This document shows positions 56,909-63,249 of a stretch of DNA of 63,249 bases, one piece after another. Below the pieces are notes generated by a model. The model searched no databases, was not told the origin of the DNA, and worked only from the letters and a program-made list of their open reading frames with translations. Position 1 is the first letter of the stretch, and every line of letters begins with the position of its first letter. Made by a program: the position numbers and the translations under genes. Source of the DNA: Irpex lacteus (taxonomy: Eukaryota; Basidiomycota; Agaricomycetes; Polyporales; Irpicaceae); contig MQVO02000075.1 in NCBI GenBank assembly GCA_001986395.2, positions 1-63,249 of the forward strand. The letters are read 5' to 3'.

Positions 56909-59900
56909 ATGAGTCCGCCGCCGCCTGCCTACCCGCATGCGGCAGTCACGGTCGAGGAGAGCCTTTATGCATCTTCATCCCCGTCTACCACAAGCTCGTT
57001 ACTCTGCTCTGACTCTGCTCTCTTGAACCGTGTCGCCACCGACACACACGACCCGACACAGTATTTCACACGTTCTGAAGTCACCATTGATCCCTACCAA
57101 TCTAGTCTGCCTCGGGGCACCGTCCCTCCCACCACTGCAGCCCTCTCTGAGCCATCGTTATCCTCTGAATCCTTAGAAGCGACACTCAGGAGGCCCCAGC
57201 TACCGTCGCAGACGAGCCCAAGTCTCGTGCCTGCTATCCGCACCCGTAGAGAGCTCGAGGAGGACGACAGTAGCGACTTACTAATTCATTCGGCGTCCTC
57301 TTCCACGCCTTTGTCCTATCTACACCCGTCTGCACGAGCAAGGCAGTCCACACCACCCAGTCGAGAGAGCGACTCTGATTGGAGTCGTGCGAGGAAGAGG
57401 CCCCGAGTCTCCGTCGACAGTCTCAGCTCCGTCACCTCCGTCGAACGCTCACTCATCCCCGACGAGCCGTCCTCGTTATCTACCATGCGTCTCCCAGAGA
57501 ATGACTCCGAGTCTACTCTTTCAGTCGCGCTCGCTGACCTCCCTGCAGCGGGACCATCAAGCACAAATAACTTGTCTAATGGACACAATGGACTGGTGAA
57601 GGGGAACGGACACTCGACGTTTACGAATGGAAATGGGAAGACGGGAGGGGTGGATGGGCTGAAGGCGGAGAAGCAAAGGATGTCAGTGTCAAGGGTGTCA
57701 CTGCCGGGAACTACGCTTTACGATGATTCGTATGTGGATCGCGAGGAGTTCATACGATTGACGATACAGAGCCTGCGGGATGTGGGGTATATGTGAGTAC
57801 TATGCTTCATCACTATATAATGAGAACAGGCTCATTAGCCACATAGAGAATCTGCCGCTACACTCGAAGCGGAATCTGGATACACGATGGAGACATCAGA
57901 TGTCTCGAGGTTTCGGGAGTGTATATTGAACGGCGATTGGGAGGCCGCTGAGGAGGTACTATCGCGACTTGGATTCTCCGAGCAGGAGAGATTATGGGTG
58001 AGTCCCCTCACGTGTGCCGTACACACAGTCGTCTGACTTCTTTGGTGTAGGATGCCAAGTTCCTGATTAGCCAGCAGAAGTACCTGGAACTGTTGGAAGC
58101 GGGCAGGACAACCTCAGCGTTATGGATACTGCGGGAGGAGCTGGCACCGTTGAGCACAAACTCAGACGTACTACACTCATTGTCGAGGTAACTTCATCGT
58201 TACATTACGCAATATCGAAACTGACTTCTTTGGCATCAGTTTGTTGATGTGTCGAGATGCGGATGACTTGCGTCTTGCGTCAGGATGGGACGGCGCGGAG
58301 GGCACGTCGAGACGGAAACTCTTGGTGAATCTTCAACGTACGCTTCTCTCACATCACATTACCATTGCTAGCTAATGCTCTGTTTCCGATACCATAGGAC
58401 ACATTCCCTCATCCATCATGATACCCCAGCGCCGGTTTGCATCACTGCTCGATCAGGCCCGAGACCACCAACGACTACAGTGTCTTTACCACAACATACC
58501 TCTAGATCCACATAACTTCACACTATACGCAGACCATGCGTGCGGAAAGGAGTATTTCCCTCGGATAACGACGGCTATACTGGAAGTCCACACGGACGAA
58601 GTTTGGAATCTTCAATGGAGCCATAGTGGCAGCTATCTTGCCACCGCCAGTAAAGACAAGTCTGCAGTGATATGGCGAATAGATGTCAGTTCCTTAGGTT
58701 TGGACCAATCCGAGATATTGGGGTACTGACATTATGCCTATCATAGCTAGATGCACATCCACAGACGCGGGAATACCGCCCTGCGCACATACTACGGGAC
58801 CATCCCTACCCGGTGGGCTATGTCGCATGGTCCCTCGACGACTCGGTGTTGCTCACGTCGTCAGAGAATTATATCAAGATGTGGAATACTAGGGTGCGTA
58901 CCGAGGATGTGGCATAGCTGCGCTGTTCATGTGCAATCCATACTGACGGGTCGGTGTACCTCCTAGACGGGATCGTGCATACGCACGCTGGATAGCCACC
59001 AGGACGTGGTTAGTGCGATGGTGTGGCTGCCAGATGGATCAGGGTTTATATCCGGTGGTCTGGATAGGAAGATCATTCTGTGGGTGCGTACTCATCTTGC
59101 CGAAATGACACGGGTCCCAGTGATCCTGTTTTGTGTTTCGTGGTTCACTGACCCTTTGTTATTATGTAGGATGCAGATGGGAAGCAGAGAGATTCGTGGG
59201 GGCGAACACCCATTCGGGTAACGGACCTTGCTATCACGCCGGACTTCACTAAGCTGGTTGCAGTTGGCATGTACGATGTCCCAACTCCACCTCCTCCACC
59301 ACCGTCAGCAACCGTCGATGGGACCAACAACGCTGGAAATGCTGCTGCTGCTGCCACTAGTCCGCCGAAAGAGTTCCGGCTGGCTGTATGGGATCTGTCG
59401 ACCAAACGATTAGACTCGTACGTACTTGCCAAGCCTTGCTGCTGCGCACGGGTGCTAACGACTCTCGTCTGTCGTCCACCTTAGGTTTGAACGGTTTGAG
59501 GGCGAGCTGACCAGTGTGAAGATCAGTGATGATTCACGTTATGCACTCCTCAACCGTGCGCCTCCTCGATTGGCTGGTGTGAGTATCTCGTTTCTTGACC
59601 CCCGCACTACCCAACTTAATCACACCGGTATTTCAGGAAATTCTGCTGTGGGAAATCAGCACTGGCATGATAGTGCGTAAATACACAGGACACGAGCACG
59701 AGAAGCACGTTTTGCGCAGCTGCTTCGGTGGGGTGGATGAGAATTTCATCGTGACCGGTAGCGAAGGTGACTTTTGCTTTCATTGTCGTCTACATCTATT
59801 TCGGCGGCATTAATGTTATATGTCTTAGATGGCGACGTGTATATCTGGCATCGAGAAACAGCGACGCTTCTCGAGATGCTGGAAGGGCACGGCGCTGGGA

Positions 59901-60148
59901 GTGTCAACTCTGCGGTTTGGAATCCGCGCAACGAGCGCATGTTTGCGACGTGTTCTGATGACCACACTGTCCGGATATGGGAGGCACCGATAGCGTTGTC
60001 AGCACCCAGCACCGATCTGGGTGAATTTGCCCACGATCACGACGGGGCTGGGAAGGGGAAGGGGAAGAGTAGGGAGACGTGGAGCGTCGATAGTATCCCT
60101 GGGGTACCTTCGTATGACGGCTTGGCAGGAACCTCGCGGTCCCTGTAG
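56909..60148 (+). CDS. GID7: WD40 protein, GID7/WDR26 subunit of GID/CTLH ligase
   Basis: This is a probable scaffold subunit of the GID/CTLH E3 ubiquitin ligase, which in yeast degrades gluconeogenic enzymes. ATG 56909 (MSPPPPAYPHAAVTVEESLY) was chosen over an upstream in-frame ATG at 56723 because the leader looks non-coding. A Ser/Pro-rich N-terminus (about 270 residues) has a basic patch RARKRPRVS. The LisH motif is REEFIRLTIQSLRDVGYMESAATLEAES, split by an intron near 57795. The CTLH region follows (ILNGDWEAAEEVLSRL, ALWILREELAPLS). WD40 blades follow: HTDEVWNLQWSHSGSYLAT, VGYVAWSLDDSVLLTS, DVVSAMVWLPDGSGFIS, LTSVKISDDSRYALL, ENFIVTGSEDGDVYIW and SVNSAVWNPRNERMF. An unusual Pro/Ala-rich insert (PPPPPP, NAAAAA) interrupts blade 4. 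Stop 60146-60148. About ten introns. Confidence 0.9.
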
Positions 60149-62004
60149 GCAGTGGACGGGAATTATCGTACGTTGTCCTTGCTGCACTCACATTCACATT
60201 CATCGCTTGATTTCTTGGTTTGCACGTCACATCATCCTCATCCATCGCATTCACATTGTACACCACTAGCTTCACATGCTTCACATTGTAGTTATCAGCA
60301 TATCCACATAGACGCATTAAATGCTAATGCCAACCTCGGACTGTGGCCTGGATATGGAGTCTCTAGTTACATAATTATGTACAGTAAATATATGCCAAAC
60401 ATTGCTTTTCATCAAATTCTATTGCTGATTTATGGGCTGCCGCAGAAGTACCCCTCAACGAAGCCAGACGCGTTCCGTCGCAGTCGTGTTTCGGTCACGA
60501 GACCGCGATCTCCGATATCTCCGAGTTGTTTGCAAGCTCACAAACTCCGAAGCTTTCAAACCTGTACCAGCACCAAACATGCCCTAGAAACCTTCAGTAC
60601 TTCAGTATTGACAGGGACATAAGTAACTAATACCCTCATCATGTTACAATGTTCAATCTCTATTAGTACAATCTACTCATCGTCCGTTCAAGCTACTTGT
60701 TACACAATTCTCCCATGAAGGAAATCAAACTGATATAATCTTTCTCTTTTCCTAGACTATCTCGTACCTGCTCGTCTCCAGCGTACCGGGCAATGTTATG
60801 CTGACGAGAGTTCCGCAGCTGGACTCGACGAGGTTTGAGGGCGAGATTGCTTCGTAAGACGGCCAGGTCAAATCTTTCGCTTTATGGAGCAGCAAATTCT
60901 CATCTTTCTTACGTGCCAGACCGGGGGCAGCACTCTTCATAACTAGCCGTGGACGCATGAGTGTCCACGTCGTGTCGGAATAGTATGACGGAGTCGCCAC
61001 AAAATGGCATATTGCACCCTAGGACTTGGACTAGCCGCCGACGAGGCCTGCGGTTCGATGTTGCTTCCCTCCTTCGAAGAACACGGGTGCACAGGCCCCT
61101 CTCTGATCATGGATAAGTGCTGGTACCGTGCCAATAACACACCAGTTGCCCCTGACACACGCGTTCACACACTGTGACTTCGAGGGACCATGGCTCATGC
61201 CATCGACGAATCCGTCCAATTCCTACAAGGTTAAACTTCTCTTCGTACGTGTAATGTCTCTCTGAATGAATTCACCAGAGATTCTTTCTCAGAACGGTGA
61301 CTTCAGCGGCTGATGACCGAGGCCTTCCTAGCTCATCGGTTGACTGCGGACCCGTCATAGCAAATTGACTGTGTGAGTAATGCCCACCCCGCCCAAACAG
61401 TCTGAATAGCTCGAAGGCATATCTCTACTTCTATCAGCCCAAGGTTGAGTGCGGCCTGGGTCTCCACACTTCTATCGTACTGTTGCAGGCCTTGACGCAT
61501 AATTAGACTAAGCATTGCTCCCGTCGCCTACTACGTACGCCCTTTTACGTCCGTGCCCAAACTTAGATATGCACGCTGCAGCTGCTTACTCACTTCTACA
61601 CCACCAGCATGGGAACGAGCTGGAGGGTGCGCTTCGACATCAGATCAAATAATGCCAGCAGATATGGCGTGAGTAACGTGGAAGGGATACGCGTATTCGA
61701 TGCCACACTGCAAGGTGAGAAAATACAAGAGATAATGAATCATACACGCATGGTCTACGTGATAAGTCTACAATACTAGAATACATGAGAAGATGCTGAA
61801 GCTCACAAGCGAAGAAATATGTGATCCGGCACCAAGGATGTAATGGAGTAATGAGGTGAGGGTATCGATGGAGTTGAAAGTATGTGGAACGGGTGCCGTA
61901 CGATGTGAGGTGAATTCCGTTGTGGGAAGTAGACGCTTTGAATGGGAATACAGTAGGGTCGGCAGAAAGGCGGCAGGTAACGGACATCTTCGGGGACATA
62001 TCGT
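60149..62004. other. 1.9-kb region without a convincing gene
   Basis: The 3' flanks of GID7 (+) and elongin A (-). A plus-strand frame at 60152-60622 is His/Ser-rich and looks like UTR. On the minus strand, 61000-60752 is open with coding-like composition (YYSDTTWTLMRPRL, GTLVSITLPG), and 61219-61031 has a Cys-containing frame (SQCVNACVRGNWCVIG). These could be a small spliced gene, but no signal peptide, motif or clean junction was found. Confidence 0.35.
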
Positions 62005-63249
62005 TTAAGCTCTCGAGCGCACTGCGTTTGAATGCGTGGAGATGTGTACCTGGCCTCGTGGCTTCGATAGCAATAGTGATGGGGTGGGATCCTTGCCCAC
62101 CGTTGGTGGCGGGACTGTTCGCAGTTTTCCCGATGCGCTAGAATAGACCGACACTCGAGGCGGTGGAGGAGCCGTAATGGTACCGCGGGCAGAAGGGTGC
62201 ATGGTGGGGAGATTCGACCTCACAGAGGTGCTGATGGTGCAATCGCCAGGAGGATAAAGCCTACGGCTGGAGTTCGGTGTAGCTGTTGTCGAAGGAGCTT
62301 TAGCCTTGGGAACTACGGCAACCGACACACGAGTGCCTGTGGCATTCCCGGAGCTTTGAATGGCTGGGACCGGCGGTGGGGATATGGACGCTGAAGAACT
62401 GGCAGAAGAAGTGCTCGCAAGTGGCCTGTTTGCCTTGAAGATTGGCGTTGACGGGTTCAAATGTGCTGCGTAGATGCCTTTCTGAAGTTTTGCTGCGTGT
62501 GTCCGAGTTTTCTGGAAGAGAGTTTTCGGTGGCGTTGTTATCCCCCCTGCAGACTATTAGCCAGGGCAATGGATCACAGAAGCAATGATACTCACATCCA
62601 GTACCACGAGAACGTTTTACCGGCGGCAATTTATCTGTGAATTTAATTTGAGTGCCTTCTTTGCGCTTACGCTCTTCTTCACGTTTCACTCGCAGCCTAG
62701 CAGCGACGGCATCCAAGCGTTCTTTCTCAAAGACCCTCAGTCGCTAGTGATATGGTGTCATTTCAGACACGTGCAAAAATAATTGCGTTCCAACGTACAA
62801 AATAAGCGTTTCTCCAGCACTCCGGCTCTTGCGCTGCGAAGTGCTGCTCGGCCGTAAGTGGGAAAGTGCGAAAACATAGAGTCTTCCACACGTCTGTACT
62901 GTGTGTCAGTGCCGGAGCTGTGTGAATATATGCTAGTACCAACCGGGTGTCTCGGAACATATTTCCCTAGGAAGAAAGATATAGTTATGTCACACGAACA
63001 AACCAGAGAAGGAAACTTACGGGGCTGGTCAGCTCGAATCTGGCCAATACGTCGGCAGGACAATTCTGCAGAATCGGCCTAATCAAGCTGATGGGCATAC
63101 CGTTGCCCAAGCTGCTGATACCTGGGTGTATCTAGTCAGTATGTTCTTCGGTGAGAGTAAGAGGAACGTGACTTACTCTCGACATTAGCGGACGCCACTA
63201 CGGGAGGATATCAGTGATATGCAGAGTCGATACCCAAAAATATACTGAC
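62005..63249 (-). CDS. ELA1: elongin A-like protein, 5' end beyond window
   Basis: This is a homologue of elongin A, which with elongin C and cullin 3 forms a ubiquitin ligase for stalled RNA polymerase II in yeast. The gene enters from the right edge, so its first codons are missing. Reading leftward, exons give GMPISLIRPILQNCPADVLARFELTSP, the helical elongin-A N-terminal motif, then DVWKTLCFRTFPLTAEQ and ECWRNAYF. These join to RLRVFEKERLDAVAARL and REEERKRKEGTQIKFTDKLPPVKR. The next exon has the family signature TPPKTLFQKTRTHAAKLQKGIY and STPIFKANR. A Ser/Pro/Thr-rich tail ends NAVRSRA with TAA at 62005-62007. The family match on TLFQKTR...KLQKGIY is strong. Confidence 0.88.

Noticed and set aside
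60152..60622. 156-codon plus-strand ORF after GID7
   Set aside because: His/Ser-rich low-complexity frame directly after a stop; looks like 3' UTR with no homology signal.
61031..61219. Cys-containing 62-codon frame, considered as a small secreted protein
   Set aside because: No signal peptide and no usable splice junctions; left as part of the unresolved region.
1..63249. tRNA, rRNA, CRISPR array or transposase gene
   Set aside because: I looked for tRNA B-box-like GGTTCRANNCC with a cloverleaf, for spaced direct repeats, and for transposase or reverse-transcriptase motifs, and found none convincing.

Overview
The window looks like nuclear DNA of a filamentous basidiomycete, most likely an Agaricomycete. 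Nearly every gene is broken by 47-70 bp GT-AG introns, and genes are dense on both strands. The families fit: DUF6534 seven-pass membrane proteins, F-box/leucine-rich paralogues, a PNS1/CTL transporter and basidiomycete-type housekeeping genes. I found no prokaryotic, viral, rRNA, tRNA or CRISPR features. All calls come from reading the sequence and hand-splicing it; no database search was run.

Left arm (1-24.9 kb). A left-truncated DUF6534 gene (A, +) is followed by an F-box gene (-) with a reading-frame break, then a head-to-tail pair of aldo-keto reductases (-), a choline-transporter-like PNS1 gene (+), and a zinc-independent MDR oxidoreductase (-). Two more DUF6534 genes (B and C, -) follow, separated by a gene-poor stretch with stacked hairpins and a 26-bp direct repeat. 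Next come an unresolved membrane-protein locus, a probably GPI-anchored aspartic protease (-) and a monocarboxylate-type MFS transporter (-).

Middle (25-47 kb) is conserved core. It holds a TFIIIC WD40 subunit, a long coiled-coil protein, a Ubp3/USP10-like ubiquitin hydrolase, a PMT2-type protein O-mannosyltransferase, fibrillarin, a short acidic coiled-coil protein, the tRNA pseudouridine synthase PUS4 and a DapA-family aldolase.

Right arm (47-63.2 kb). A fourth DUF6534 gene (D, +) has a duplicated piece of its own tail downstream. Then come a DUF1776 protein (-), two F-box paralogues (+), a GID7/WDR26 subunit of the GID/CTLH ubiquitin ligase (+), and an elongin A gene (-) cut by the window edge.

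The most unusual feature is the DUF6534 family. Genes B, C and D share a run of very short exons, including a 10-nt exon followed by an 18-nt exon at the same place in all three. In D at least eight successive exons are 10-32 nt long. Gene C has also lost the AG of its first intron acceptor. The three F-box genes form a second dispersed family with a shared late intron, and one member carries a one-base frame shift that only an extra splice could rescue.
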